A stretch of 64,000 nucleotides of DNA from assembly GCA_965238265.1 (NCBI GenBank), contig OZ250185.1:2170001-2234000 (forward strand), in the 5' to 3' direction. The notes beneath the pieces were generated by a model, which was given only the letters and a program-made list of their open reading frames with translations, was not told the DNA's origin and made no database searches. A program made the translations under genes and the position numbers. The stretch comes from JAJDUF01 sp965238265. GTDB lineage: Bacteria; Chloroflexota; UBA11872; UBA12225; JAJDUF01. Of this stretch, positions 48,291 through 57,662 are shown in pieces (the stretch's first letter is position 1; each line of letters opens with the position of its first letter).

Positions 48291-49694
48291 CTATCGGTGG
48301 CGTAGCCGTAGCTGGCGTCGGCCCTCTCGGTGGAGCTGACCCGCTGGGACAAAAGACGCCCTAGACCTGCTGGCCGCATGGCCCCTATGCACCCGCAAGC
48401 GCGAGCACGCCGTCGCCTTCAAGTCCATGCTCCGGCGCAAGGGAGTCAGGGTGGTCTCCATCACCGAGCACGCCGACGACTCCCCCACCGGCAAGCTCAT
48501 GGAGGCCATCATCGAGAGCGTGGACGAGTTCTACTCGGAGAATCTGGCCCAGGAAGTCACGCGGGGAATGCGGGAAGCAGCGTCCAGAGGCTTCTGGGTG
48601 GCCAGCCGGGTGCCCTACGGCTTCAGGAAGCTGATGGTGCAGGATGGGGCCAAGAAACGCCCCACCCTGGATCCGGACCCCGACACATCCCCCGTCGTCA
48701 AGCGCATCTTCGGCATGGCCGAGGCCGGCAGGGGAATCCTGGACATCACCCGCACCCTCAACGACGAGGGCATCGCCAACCCCACCGGCAGGCTCTGGTC
48801 CAAGAACGGCGTCCATATCATCCTCCGAAATGAGGCGTACACCGGCGCTCTGGTCTGGGGAACCAACGCGAAGGACAAGGCCGAGCCGGTGCGCGTGGAC
48901 AAGGCTTCCCCCGCCATCGTCTCCAAGGCCCAGTTTCGCCGTGTAAACAAGCGGATGCGCTCCCGCGCGCCCAAGATCACCTCCCCCCCGCAGGGTGGGA
49001 AGCTCCTACCTGCTCAACGGGCTGGTCAGGTGCAAGGCGTGCAACCGGGCACTCTCCGGCCAGGACTCCAAGAGCGGCAAGTTCTCCTACTACGTCTGCC
49101 AGTCGCTGATGAAGCGGGGCAGCGGAGCCTGCGACTCCCCCAGACTCAACGCCCGGCGCTTCGAGAATATGGTCGTCTCAAAGATTCGCTCCAACATCCT
49201 TACCGAAGGCAACATCAGAGACCTGGTGCGGCTGGTAGACGAGGAGATGGACGGCGTGGCCAAAGAGCAGCGCCAGAGGCTGGAGACTGTCGAGTCGGAG
49301 CTTGCCGAGGTGCGACGCAGGCTCGACCGGCTCTACAACCTCGTGGAGACCACCGACCTTGACATGGCCGACGTCACCCCCCGCATCCGCGACCACAGGG
49401 AGCGGCAGGAGAAGCTGGAGGCTTCGGCGCAGGAGGCGAGAGCATTGCTACCGCAGCGCAGGGAGGTCCTGGACGACGTGGAGACGATTACGGCCTACGC
49501 CAACGATATGAGCGAGTTCCTCAACGAGAGCGAGTTGACCGAGCGCAGGGCCATCATCGAGTCCTTCGTCAAGGAGATCGTCGTCAGCCCAGGAAACGCT
49601 GTGGTTCGCTACACCATCCCCATGCCCGACGATAGCCGCATACCCGGAATGGACGCCGAGGAGGTGGCTCTACACGGCCCGGTACTGTCTACCG

Positions 49695-49712
49695 TCAAGT
49701 ATGGTGGACCTG
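49695..49712. repeat. Candidate right attachment site (attR) overlapping the tRNA-Ala 3' end
   Basis: TCAAGTATGGTGGACCTG against TCCAGTTTGGTGGACCTG at 39482. It covers the last 11 nt of the tRNA gene plus 7 nt outside it, next to the recombinase gene. Confidence 0.65.
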
Positions 49713-49777
49713 GCCGGACTCGAACCGGCGACCCCCGCGATGCGAACGCGATGCTCTCCCAACTGAGCTACAGGCCC
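49702..49777 (-). tRNA. tRNA-Ala(CGC)
   Basis: 76 nt. Acceptor GGGCCTG/CAGGTCC (one G-T pair), D arm GCTC/GAGC, anticodon stem TCGCG/CGCGG with loop TTCGCAT (anticodon CGC), T arm GCCGG-TTCGAGT-CCGGC, discriminator A and an encoded CCA. Insertion target of the adjacent island. Confidence 0.95.
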
Positions 49778-49958
49778 GGAGCCGCCGTGTGGTGGCTCAC
49801 TACGGTACAAGAGCAAGTATACTGGAGCCGCCAGCGGCCCACAACCGGCCTACCCTGCCCGGCTCCCCTAGTTCGGCGGCTGGACAGCGGCACTATACAT
49901 GGGGAAAGATAGCTTCGATCCACACCCGCTCGGCGGACAGCGTTGTTATCAAGCTAGC

Positions 49959-52900
49959 CTAGAGTGCAATCTCCGCCGCCAGTTCCCGGTAGCGGCAGAA
50001 GGCGTTGGCCAGTTGCATTTGCCGGGGGGTACGGCACTCAGGAGTGAAGAGTTCGGGGGAGCCCACCAAAATGCAGACGCATCGCGCCCTGGACGTGGCC
50101 ACGTTAAGGCGGTTTAGGCTGTAGAGGAACTCCATTCCGTGTGGTGCTTCCTCCGGCGCCGAGGTGGTCATGGAGTAGATCACCACTGGCGCTTCTTGGC
50201 CCTGGAACTTGTCCACCGTGCCCACCCTCGCCCCGGGCAACCGTTCTTGAATCTTGAAGACTTGGGCGTTGTAGGGCGCGATAATCAGGACGTCTTCCAG
50301 GGTGATCGGTTTCTCCTGGCCATTCTGGTCGATCCACCGGGAGTTTCCATCAACCAGACTGCGGGCGAGTGCGGATACGCGGTCGGCTTCCTCGTTCGAG
50401 GAGCTCTGGTTGCCGTGATGCGACACTGGCAGCAAACGCAGCCCGGTCCCCGTGACGGTCCCGGAGGAGATAAACTGTTGAACTTCGAGGCCGGGACGTG
50501 AACTGAGCTTGCCTTCGTAGAACACCTCCGACGTAAAGCCGCAGATGTCCGGGTGGAGTCGCCAGGTCTCTTCCAGAAATAGGCCTCGGTCCGCTTCGAT
50601 GGTCTGGCGGTCACCGAGCAAGTGATCTAGGGACGACACTTCGGTGCCTTCCGGGTGGGTGCCCTGGGTGGGTTGATCCAATTGCTGCGGGTCGCCCAAC
50701 AATACCAGGTTCGGCCCGGCGTGGGAAATAGCCAGAACGTTGGCCAGCGACATCTGAGCCGCTTCGTCCACGAATAGAACGTCGACCGCATCCTGGGCTT
50801 CGGGCCGGGCCCACAGCCAGGCGGTCCCCGCCGCTATTTGGCAAGTGTGGGCGAGTTCTTCGAACACCCGTCCGTTGTCGGTCGTCAGGGCTATGCGTTG
50901 GTCGGGTGGTTCTTCTTTTGGGTTGTTGCTGATCTTCCGGACGGCCCGCAGGTCAAGGCCCCGCTCTTCGGCGGCCGACATTACCGCGTCCAGGAGATTG
51001 ACGATTACCTTGTGGCTATTGGCGGTGATTCCGACGCGCGCGCCTTTACGCACTAGCTCGCAGACCATCCTGGCAGCGGTAAACGTCTTACCCGCTCCGG
51101 GCGGTCCCTGTATGGGCAGTACGCCAAAGCCCGGCTTGTTGGCATTGTTGGCAATACGCAGCGCCGCATCCAAGGCTGTTTCGTCGGGTCGGCGCAGGGG
51201 CTCGCCGTTTAGTCGCGGTGGCTCCCGCAGCAGAAGGCTGCGGGCCACTCCGTATGCCCCATCTCCGACGATGCCATTATCAGCCACGTGCTCGCCGATT
51301 CTCACTAGAGCTTTTTTCAACACATCGGAGGGAACACGGTCATGAGCAAACACGGCTTCGGGATGAATGGCCGCCGCCGCACCTTGTTTTTGGATATCGA
51401 CAGTACGGTGCCGAGGGTCGAGTGACACCAGAGTACCAAGGGGATCGCCTCCTGAGATGTGCAGCCCCTCGCCACCCCGGAGGGAGGTTTCCTGGACCGG
51501 AAAGCTGTAACGGTGGATAGGCCGCTTATCGGTGCCTCCCGCCACACAGATGAACTCAAGCTGTGCAAGAGCTCCGCGCTCGTCGATCAGTTCTTCGACC
51601 GAACTGTCACGCAGCCGGAAGAACTCCCACCAAGCGGCTTTTTCTTCCCGCCGGTGCCAGTCCAGTATGTTAGCCAACACCCACCGGGCGTGCTGTTCCC
51701 GGTTTCGGTCCGTCGTCGAGACAGGGACATCCCCGGCAATGCGGTCACTCAGAGCCTTGATCATCTCCTGCCATTCCGTGAGCTCTTCCGACGCCTGTCC
51801 ATCCCCTGGCACAGGCCGCTCAATAACGGACCCGCCATTAATCAAGTCCTGGCGGATGCCCTCTAGCCAGTTGCGGAGGTGGTAGGTGGAGGCGCAATCG
51901 TCGCGGTTATATCCTTCGACAGCCTCCTTGTGTTCATCGCGGATAGCCTCGGGGTCTCCCAACTCCAGGGGGCGGACAACGCCGTATAGCGCCGAGTTCG
52001 CCTCGTTCAGAGGCACCTCCCGCGTAAACCCGAAGAACTGCTCCAAATCCTTGATGGAGTAGCTTTTGACGCTGGCCCGCAAACCGCTCCGCACGACCCG
52101 ATAGAGGTCGACGAACAGGTCTGCGCGGAGCATCCGGTCCACTTCCTCCTCACGGGTGGCGTGACGACCCATAAGCCGTTTCATAGCGCTGGGCTCGTAG
52201 GGAGCGAAGTGATAGATGTGCAGGTCCGGGTACTTTTCCCAGCGATCCACTACCCAGTCAACAAAGCGCTCGAAATTGCGCTTCTCTTCTGCGTAGGAAA
52301 GAGCCCAGAACCCAGTGTATTTCTGCTGTCCGGACTCGTTGGCCGCAACGTAGCCGACTAGGTACTCAAGTCCGCCGGGCCCAACGAACGGGTCGCCCTC
52401 GAAGTCGAGAAAGATGTCCCCTGGCGATGGCTCAGGTAGACAGGCCAGTCCGACCTGGGGCTCGATATCGAGCACCTCGTATACCGGCTGAGGGCTATTG
52501 CGACCCTCGACCTGTACCCGGGCCTGTTCCCGGACCCGCACGTAGCTCGCTTCAGCGCCCCGCTCGAACTTCCATGGGAGAGGAAGAGGGACGGCGGCGA
52601 GGTGCTCCATCGTGTCCACACTCCGTTTGTTGAACTCGTCAATTTGTAGGCTGGATATACCCGCCACCAGGCAAAGATGGTCGTCGTGCCGCCTGCGGGA
52701 TTCGCATTGACGACTCCAACGGCACACATCGCAGTGCTCCTTGGGGTCGGGGTAGGTGCGGCCGTTGGCCCCGTCGGCAAGAGCCGACTTCAGCCAGGTC
52801 TTCACCAGCCGGTAGTAGGCGGCGTAATCGTTGGTGCGGTAGGCCTGAGGCTCGAATTCTGTCCACGGGGCGACGACGTACATATGCTCAGGGAGCACGC

Positions 52901-53378
52901 CTTGCACCGAGCGGACCAGGTCGGAATACAGGGAAAGCTGCAGGATGGTGCCGCTCTTGGTCTCCCGGGCCAGCTTGGTGTCGATGACCTCGTAGGACCA
53001 GTCGCCCAGCTTGCTGGGAACGTTCACTCGACGGAGGATGTCTGTGCGCCCACCCCACCTGCCCTCGGCAAGGGCGCCTTGGACGATAATCTCGTGGCCG
53101 GACCGCATTGCCTCGACAGTAGCGGCGACGGTCGCAGCGTCGACACCCACGCCATCGATAGGCGTCACCTGATAGCCAGCATCCTCCAGGTGTTGGATGT
53201 AGCACCGTTCGTGGGCCATCCCCCGTTCCCACAAAAGCTCCAACGTGGGGTCCCAATTGTTGGGTGCAGTGCGTCCCCCTGCCGTTACCTCAAAGTTCAG
53301 CACCGTCAAGTGACGGCAGAATAGGTGGTTCACAAGATCGCTGGCGCTAAACTGAATGATCCCGTCGACGTTGTTCAC
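49959..53378 (-). CDS. RecB-like nuclease / exonuclease / SF1 helicase fusion (TM0106-type)
   Basis: 1139 aa in three parts. Residues 1-230 are a TM0106/Cas4-like RecB nuclease (FSASDLVNHLFCRHLTVLNFE, VIDTKL) ending in a cysteine cluster CDVCRWSRQC, possibly Fe-S. Residues 315-520 are a DEDD-type RNase H-like exonuclease (IFLDFEGDPFV, YNRDDCASTYHL). Residues 740-1139 are a DNA2/Upf1-type SF1 helicase: Walker A GPPGAGKT (about 757), FVDEAAQ (about 870), GDPQQLDQP, VGTVDKFQGQE and ALNRLNVATSRA-like SLNRLNVATSRA. It probably processes or degrades DNA ends. The position right beside the island's tRNA suggests defence. GTG start. Confidence 0.87.
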   Translation of the reverse strand: MNNVDGIIQFSASDLVNHLFCRHLTVLNFEVTAGGRTAPNNWDPTLELLWERGMAHERCYIQHLEDAGYQVTPIDGVGVDAATVAATVEAMRSGHEIIVQGALAEGRWGGRTDILRRVNVPSKLGDWSYEVIDTKLARETKSGTILQLSLYSDLVRSVQGVLPEHMYVVAPWTEFEPQAYRTNDYAAYYRLVKTWLKSALADGANGRTYPDPKEHCDVCRWSRQCESRRRHDDHLCLVAGISSLQIDEFNKRSVDTMEHLAAVPLPLPWKFERGAEASYVRVREQARVQVEGRNSPQPVYEVLDIEPQVGLACLPEPSPGDIFLDFEGDPFVGPGGLEYLVGYVAANESGQQKYTGFWALSYAEEKRNFERFVDWVVDRWEKYPDLHIYHFAPYEPSAMKRLMGRHATREEEVDRMLRADLFVDLYRVVRSGLRASVKSYSIKDLEQFFGFTREVPLNEANSALYGVVRPLELGDPEAIRDEHKEAVEGYNRDDCASTYHLRNWLEGIRQDLINGGSVIERPVPGDGQASEELTEWQEMIKALSDRIAGDVPVSTTDRNREQHARWVLANILDWHRREEKAAWWEFFRLRDSSVEELIDERGALAQLEFICVAGGTDKRPIHRYSFPVQETSLRGGEGLHISGGDPLGTLVSLDPRHRTVDIQKQGAAAAIHPEAVFAHDRVPSDVLKKALVRIGEHVADNGIVGDGAYGVARSLLLREPPRLNGEPLRRPDETALDAALRIANNANKPGFGVLPIQGPPGAGKTFTAARMVCELVRKGARVGITANSHKVIVNLLDAVMSAAEERGLDLRAVRKISNNPKEEPPDQRIALTTDNGRVFEELAHTCQIAAGTAWLWARPEAQDAVDVLFVDEAAQMSLANVLAISHAGPNLVLLGDPQQLDQPTQGTHPEGTEVSSLDHLLGDRQTIEADRGLFLEETWRLHPDICGFTSEVFYEGKLSSRPGLEVQQFISSGTVTGTGLRLLPVSHHGNQSSSNEEADRVSALARSLVDGNSRWIDQNGQEKPITLEDVLIIAPYNAQVFKIQERLPGARVGTVDKFQGQEAPVVIYSMTTSAPEEAPHGMEFLYSLNRLNVATSRARCVCILVGSPELFTPECRTPRQMQLANAFCRYRELAAEIAL

Positions 53379-53525
53379 TGGAAGTGTCTCCGCTTCGCAA
53401 TTTTAGATTCACCAGGGACGCGGGAGGCGGTAGTGGCATGCTTTCATGAAACCGTGTGCAACAGCGTCTACCGCGTCAACGAGCGCGAACTGCCTCGGAA
53501 GCCGGCAGCCACTCCGGCTACGGTG

Positions 53526-55058
53526 CTAGGGTACCGGGTGGGCGGCGACGCGGTTGGTCAGCCAGCGCGCGACGGAGGTGTCTCCCGCGTAGCGGATGGT
53601 GTCGGTGAGGAGGTTGGACAGGGAGGGATCGTCCAACAGGCGCTTGGCCAGCAGCGTGGCGGCCTGTGACCGGATCGCCAGGGGCACGCGCGGCTCGCCA
53701 GGGTCGGGGGCGGCAGCGGACGACTGGCGCCGGTCGGAATCGCCGGCCTCCAACTCTTCCTCGCCCTCGTCGGGCATACCGCCGGCGGCCGGCGGGTGAT
53801 AGGTCAGATCATCCATCAGCGCCTCGGCAATCTCGCGCGACCAGCACTCGTCGTTGCCGGCCAGCTCCAACAGCGCCAGTTGCAGCGCCGCCCCCCCCTG
53901 GCCGAGCAGATTGGGGCCGACAAATCCCGCATTGAAGTAGAGATATAGCCAGACTTGCTCGCGCGCCGGCGGCTCCAGCTGGCTTAGACCTTGTGCCAGG
54001 TCTTCAGGCTCGAATTCGCGCCCATCACTCGCCAGTCCGTGCATGAACGACGTCACGGCCGGGCCGCGCATCACGCGGTCCGGGTGGGGCTGGATGAGGC
54101 TCTCGAAATCCACGTAGCGGCCCGTCAAGACAACATCGCGCCACCGCCGCTGTTCATCGGCAAACCGGGCGCGCAGGGGAAAGGGGTAGGAGGGCACCCG
54201 CCGCAGCAAGGCGACCAGCGCCAGCCCCTCTTGCAACGGCCGCTCTAGCAGCGTGCCGGCGAATTCGTGGCTCCAGCCAAACCACACGGGCGCGCCTTGC
54301 AGGGCTGCCAGTGTACCGGCGAGCAGGCGGTCGAGCGCATCGTCGGGAGCATTCTTCCGCAGGAGCCGCCGCGCCTCCGCATAGAGCAGATTGGCCCGGC
54401 TCTCCTCCGGGCCAGCGGTCGCTGCGTCCGACCGCTCGGTCCGCCCAAGCCGCTGGGAGCGAAGGTGGCGCGTACCGAGCCGGTCATCCGGCCCATCGGC
54501 CGGCGCCGGCTGCGTAGCATGCATCCAGGTTGCCAACAGCAGATGCGCGTGGAGCACCGCGGTCGCTACCGGATGGTCTTGCTGCATGTCTCCCAACACC
54601 TGCTCCAGCAGCATCAAGATGTCGGGTCCAAGCGAATCCAGGGCCGGGGTCGGCGCCTTGGCGACCGCCGTGCCAGCCGCCGCCAGCGCCCGGTAGACGG
54701 CCGGCAGGGCCTCGGGGCCAGGTGGCGTCGGCTCGGCAAAGTACCAATCGAGATAGTCCAGCACGGCGGCCTGCATGGCCGCCTGGGCCATCACCTCCCC
54801 CACCTCCGCCAGTCCCACGCCCTCCCACGCGGGGTTCAGCACGTGCTCCAGCATCTCACGGAGGTCGTCATTGGCCCCGATCTCGTTGAGCCGCGACCAG
54901 GTAATCGTGAGGTCCCTGCCAGCATTGCCAGCTTCGCGCTCACTGGCGAGCGACACCCACGGCTGTTGCGCCGCGGCCTCGGGTGGCTGCGCCGGGGGCG
55001 GTGTGAGTGGTTCGGCGCGGTTGCGGGGGGAATCAGAGGAGCGACTCGCGCGTGTCAT
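53526..55058 (-). CDS. Large helical protein, unknown
   Basis: 510 aa, cytoplasmic by prediction, almost wholly alpha-helical (many Leu/Ala heptads such as LLEQVLGDMQQDHPVATAVLHAHLLLATWMHA). Two disordered charged stretches lie near residues 180-220 and 425-465 (DEGEEELEAGDSDRR). There are no catalytic motifs, signal peptide or membrane helices. Codon use is like the host's. It is upstream of and on the same strand as the 1139-aa nuclease-helicase gene, but 147 bp separate them, so co-function is uncertain. I do not recognise the family. Confidence 0.6.
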   Translation of the reverse strand: MTRASRSSDSPRNRAEPLTPPPAQPPEAAAQQPWVSLASEREAGNAGRDLTITWSRLNEIGANDDLREMLEHVLNPAWEGVGLAEVGEVMAQAAMQAAVLDYLDWYFAEPTPPGPEALPAVYRALAAAGTAVAKAPTPALDSLGPDILMLLEQVLGDMQQDHPVATAVLHAHLLLATWMHATQPAPADGPDDRLGTRHLRSQRLGRTERSDAATAGPEESRANLLYAEARRLLRKNAPDDALDRLLAGTLAALQGAPVWFGWSHEFAGTLLERPLQEGLALVALLRRVPSYPFPLRARFADEQRRWRDVVLTGRYVDFESLIQPHPDRVMRGPAVTSFMHGLASDGREFEPEDLAQGLSQLEPPAREQVWLYLYFNAGFVGPNLLGQGGAALQLALLELAGNDECWSREIAEALMDDLTYHPPAAGGMPDEGEEELEAGDSDRRQSSAAAPDPGEPRVPLAIRSQAATLLAKRLLDDPSLSNLLTDTIRYAGDTSVARWLTNRVAAHPVP

Positions 55059-55443
55059 GCCTGTCCGCCACGGTAGAACTCATACCGTCGAGCCAAAGGG
55101 CAGCCCTGCCGGTACGATAACCACAGCTTACCACCCGGCAAACCGTAGCGCCAACGGCTATCTGTTACAACTCATTGCCGTGGCCCCGTCATTCCCGCGC
55201 AAGCGGGAATCCACCACCCCGCCACATTCCGGCCTACGCCGCAATGACGAGCGGTTGCCCCCGGCCCCTGCAGAGCGGAGGAAGGGCTGGGGAAGGGGGC
55301 CGGACACCCTGCGGGACACCTGCGCTCCCAGACCGTCTCGAAATGGCCGGTATACTTCGGCGTGTACGCGCCAGGCTGCCCCGTTGCTTGGGCCGGTCCG
55401 GCTCGTGTCCGGCCACGCGGTCTCGCCGGGTGTGAGAGGCATC
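55059..55443. repeat. Intergenic stretch with a GTCATTCCCGCG-type repeat
   Basis: 55188-55250 holds GTCATTCCCGCGCAAGCGGG followed by the matching half ending CGCAATGAC. A CCGGCCCCTGC...GGGGAAGGGGGCCGG block follows at 55261-55302. The reading frame of the next gene is open through here but without protein character. Confidence 0.7.
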
Positions 55444-56520
55444 ATGCTCCAACTGGGCATTGTAGGGTTCCCGCAGAGCGGCAAGTCTACCCTCCTCGCC
55501 GGCCTCATTGGGGGCCGGCAGCCTGCGCTCTTAGGCGGGCGTGGAGCGGCGATGCACGCTGCCGTTGTCAAGGTGCCGGACCAGCGGCTCGACCACCTTG
55601 GCGCGCTGTATCCCGACCGCAAGCGTGTCTACGCCGAGGTGGAGTATGTGGACTTTCCCTATGCCAGCCTCGGTCAGCGCGACCGGAGTGCCGAGGCCGC
55701 CTGGATCGGCAGCCTCCGTACCGTTGACGCGCTGGTGGCGGTTGTACGGGCGTTCGATGACAGCCTCACCGATCCGCTGGCCAACGTCGCCGATCTCCAG
55801 CTTGAGCTGGTGCTCGCCGACCTGCCCCTTGTGGAGCGCCGGCTGGAGCGGCTGCAAACGGAGCTGGGCCGTGCTACACCCGACGAACGCCGCAGCTTGA
55901 CGCAAGAGCAGAGCTTGCTGCAGCAGCTCCGGACGCAGCTCGAAGCCGCTGTCCCGCTGCGGGCGTCGGGCCTGGACGACGACAGCTGGCGACAGCTGCG
56001 CGGGTTCCAGTTCCTCAGTGCGAAACCGCTCCTCTTTGTCCTCAATATCGGCGAGCATCAACTGGGAAAGAGCGCTGGCCCTGAAGCAGAGTTTGCCCGG
56101 AGCGTCGCCGGTCACGGTACCGCCGGCTTGGCGCTTTGCGCTCAAATGGAGCTGGAGCTGGCGGCCCTCGACGAATCTGACCGGCAGCCCTTCATGGAAG
56201 ACCTGGGCCTCACTGAGCTTGCTGCCGGGCGCGTGATCCGGGCGAGTTATCAGGTCTGTGGCTTGCGTACCTTCTTCACCATCGGTGACGATGAGATGCG
56301 AGCCTGGAGCCTGCCGGCCGGTACGCTCGCGCCGCACGCGGCCGGACTCGTGCATTCCGACATGGAGAGGGGCTTCATTCGGGCGGAAGTGATCTCCTTC
56401 GAGGCGCTGGCCGCAGCGGGTGATATGGCCGCGGCCCGCCGACAGGGGCTACTCAGACAGGAAGGACGTGCCTACGCGATCCACGACGGCGACGTACTGC
56501 ACTTCCTATTCAGTCGCTAG
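55444..56520 (+). CDS. ychF: YchF/OLA1-type P-loop NTPase (Obg-related)
   Basis: 358 aa from the ATG at 55444. G1 loop GFPQSGKST, G3-like region VDFPYASLGQ where DxPG is expected, a central coiled coil (ERLQTELGRATPDERRSLTQEQSLLQQL), and G4 LNIGE with Glu in the position that gives YchF ATP preference. It ends with the TGS-like domain (LRTFFTIGDDEMRAWSLPAGTLAPHAAGLVHSDMERGFIRAEV). YchF binds ribosomes and affects translation and oxidative stress response. The coding frame is open far upstream (54775), but conservation begins at 55444. Confidence 0.9.
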   Translation: MLQLGIVGFPQSGKSTLLAGLIGGRQPALLGGRGAAMHAAVVKVPDQRLDHLGALYPDRKRVYAEVEYVDFPYASLGQRDRSAEAAWIGSLRTVDALVAVVRAFDDSLTDPLANVADLQLELVLADLPLVERRLERLQTELGRATPDERRSLTQEQSLLQQLRTQLEAAVPLRASGLDDDSWRQLRGFQFLSAKPLLFVLNIGEHQLGKSAGPEAEFARSVAGHGTAGLALCAQMELELAALDESDRQPFMEDLGLTELAAGRVIRASYQVCGLRTFFTIGDDEMRAWSLPAGTLAPHAAGLVHSDMERGFIRAEVISFEALAAAGDMAAARRQGLLRQEGRAYAIHDGDVLHFLFSR

Positions 56521-56678
56521 TACACACGCAACACTACCCTGGATTATTCACCAAGGGAACGAGACTAGAGGTGAGTGAACCGGCTAACCTCGCCCAGCAC
56601 CGGCGCGAGGTCCTACGCTGGCGCCAAACTGGTATCGTTTCAGGACATACCCGCGCGCGCAGGCAGGGAGGAGCGAAG

Positions 56679-56999
56679 GTGGGAGTATTAGAAGCCATCC
56701 GCGATGTGGTCGTCATCCTGGTAGCGCTCGCTGCCTTGGCAGCGAACATCGCCCTGATCGTTCTCGTCCTCAAGTTGTGGGGCATGGTGAAGGCCCTGCG
56801 GGAGGAAGTCAGCCCCGTCCTCGGCTCACTGACCCACACCTCCAACACGGTGCGGGAGACGACATCGCTCATCGGTGAGCTTGTGGTCGGGCCGCTGGCG
56901 CGGGCGGCGGGGTTGGCCAACGGCTTTCTGACCCTCGTGCGGGCACTGACCACCATCGGCCGTGGCGGTCGGCGCCGGGGAGCGGATCGTGTACGGTAG
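56679..56999 (+). CDS. Small membrane protein, DUF948-like
   Basis: 106 aa from the GTG at 56679, which has GGGAGGAG 6 nt upstream. The frame is open from 56571, but the extension is not protein-like. One N-terminal transmembrane helix (VVVILVALAALAANIALIVLVLKLWGMV) precedes an amphipathic tail with TSNTVRETTSLIGELVV, like DUF948 general stress proteins. First of three small membrane genes (also 56989 and 57249), probably one operon. Confidence 0.6.
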   Translation: MGVLEAIRDVVVILVALAALAANIALIVLVLKLWGMVKALREEVSPVLGSLTHTSNTVRETTSLIGELVVGPLARAAGLANGFLTLVRALTTIGRGGRRRGADRVR

Positions 57000-57231
57000 T
57001 GGCGCCTACTGGCGCGGACTGTTGGTCGGCGTCCTGCTCGGCGTGGCGCTGGGCCTATTGCTGGCACCGCGACGTGGCGAGGAGACCAAGGCAGCGATCC
57101 GTGCCCATCTCGCCAATGCGCGGCGCGAAGCCGCGTCTGCCCGCGCCACGGCCGAGCGGGAAGTCTTACAGCGCTACGAGGCGATCGTGGCCCCGCCTCC
57201 GGCGAGCAAGCAAGCCGAAAGCGTAGCGTAG
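56989..57231 (+). CDS. YtxH-domain small membrane protein
   Basis: 80 aa from the GTG at 56989 (GGGGAG 7 nt upstream), overlapping the previous stop. A glycine-rich helix ending in the YtxH signature LLVGVLLGVALGLLLAPRRGEETKAAIRAHL is followed by a coiled tail (REAASARATAEREVLQRYE). YtxH proteins are envelope or general-stress proteins of unclear function. Operonic with its neighbours. Confidence 0.75.
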   Translation: MYGSGAYWRGLLVGVLLGVALGLLLAPRRGEETKAAIRAHLANARREAASARATAEREVLQRYEAIVAPPPASKQAESVA

Positions 57232-57248
57232 GCCGAGGGAGCGGGTCT

Positions 57249-57536
57249 ATGGAAATCCTGCGCGTCGTGTATGAAATAGCCGTCGTCATCTTGGCGCTCA
57301 TGGCGCTGATTGGCTCGCTCATCGTGGCCGTCATCTTCGGCGGCCTCGCCTTTGTCATCCATCGCTGGGGCAACAAGGCGGTGGCCGGTGCCCATACCGT
57401 GCGGCTCAAGGCGGCAGTGGCCGAGGACGCAGCCCACCGTGGTATGCAGCGCGGCGTTGTCCGGCCGGCAGCGAAGGCGCAGGGCTGGGCGCAGTGGCTG
57501 AGTACGTTCGGCAGACGTGCCCTGGACGAGCCGTAG
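57249..57536 (+). CDS. Small membrane protein of the YtxH operon, unknown
   Basis: 95 aa. One long N-terminal transmembrane helix (YEIAVVILALMALIGSLIVAVIFGGLAFVI) is followed by a basic, Ala-rich tail. It follows the YtxH gene after 17 bp with GAGGGAGCGGG before the ATG. No family recognised. Confidence 0.6.
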   Translation: MEILRVVYEIAVVILALMALIGSLIVAVIFGGLAFVIHRWGNKAVAGAHTVRLKAAVAEDAAHRGMQRGVVRPAAKAQGWAQWLSTFGRRALDEP

Positions 57537-57662
57537 GACGGCAGGAATCAACCGGCGGCAATAGCACACGGCTATCACAGTGGGATAGCACATGCCGCTC
57601 AGTCGACACCATCGTCCGGGCGGCCGGCCCGGTGCTCCAAGATACCGCCGGAGGCTGAACCT

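Larger units (their letters stand above)
48340..49912 (+). pseudogene. Degraded large serine recombinase (integrase) at the island end
   Basis: From about 48396 the frame reads KREHAVAFKSMLRRKGVRVVSITE, then LAQEVTRGMREAASRGFW (start of the recombinase domain) up to about 48980. It shifts frame at a seven-C run (48983-48989) and continues with the zinc-ribbon part (LNGLVRCKACNRALSG, YYVCQSLMKRGSGACDS) and coiled coil. The N-terminal catalytic domain with its serine is missing: an in-frame TGA at 48337 and unrelated sequence precede it. The end reads PVLSTVKYGGPG and runs through tRNA-Ala in antisense to a stop at 49912. It probably inserted the island and is now inactive. Confidence 0.8.

Noticed and set aside
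54775..55443. Upstream extension of the YchF reading frame (581-aa form)
   Set aside because: The extension crosses a dispersed repeat and the antisense of the 510-aa gene. YchF conservation begins at the ATG at 55444.
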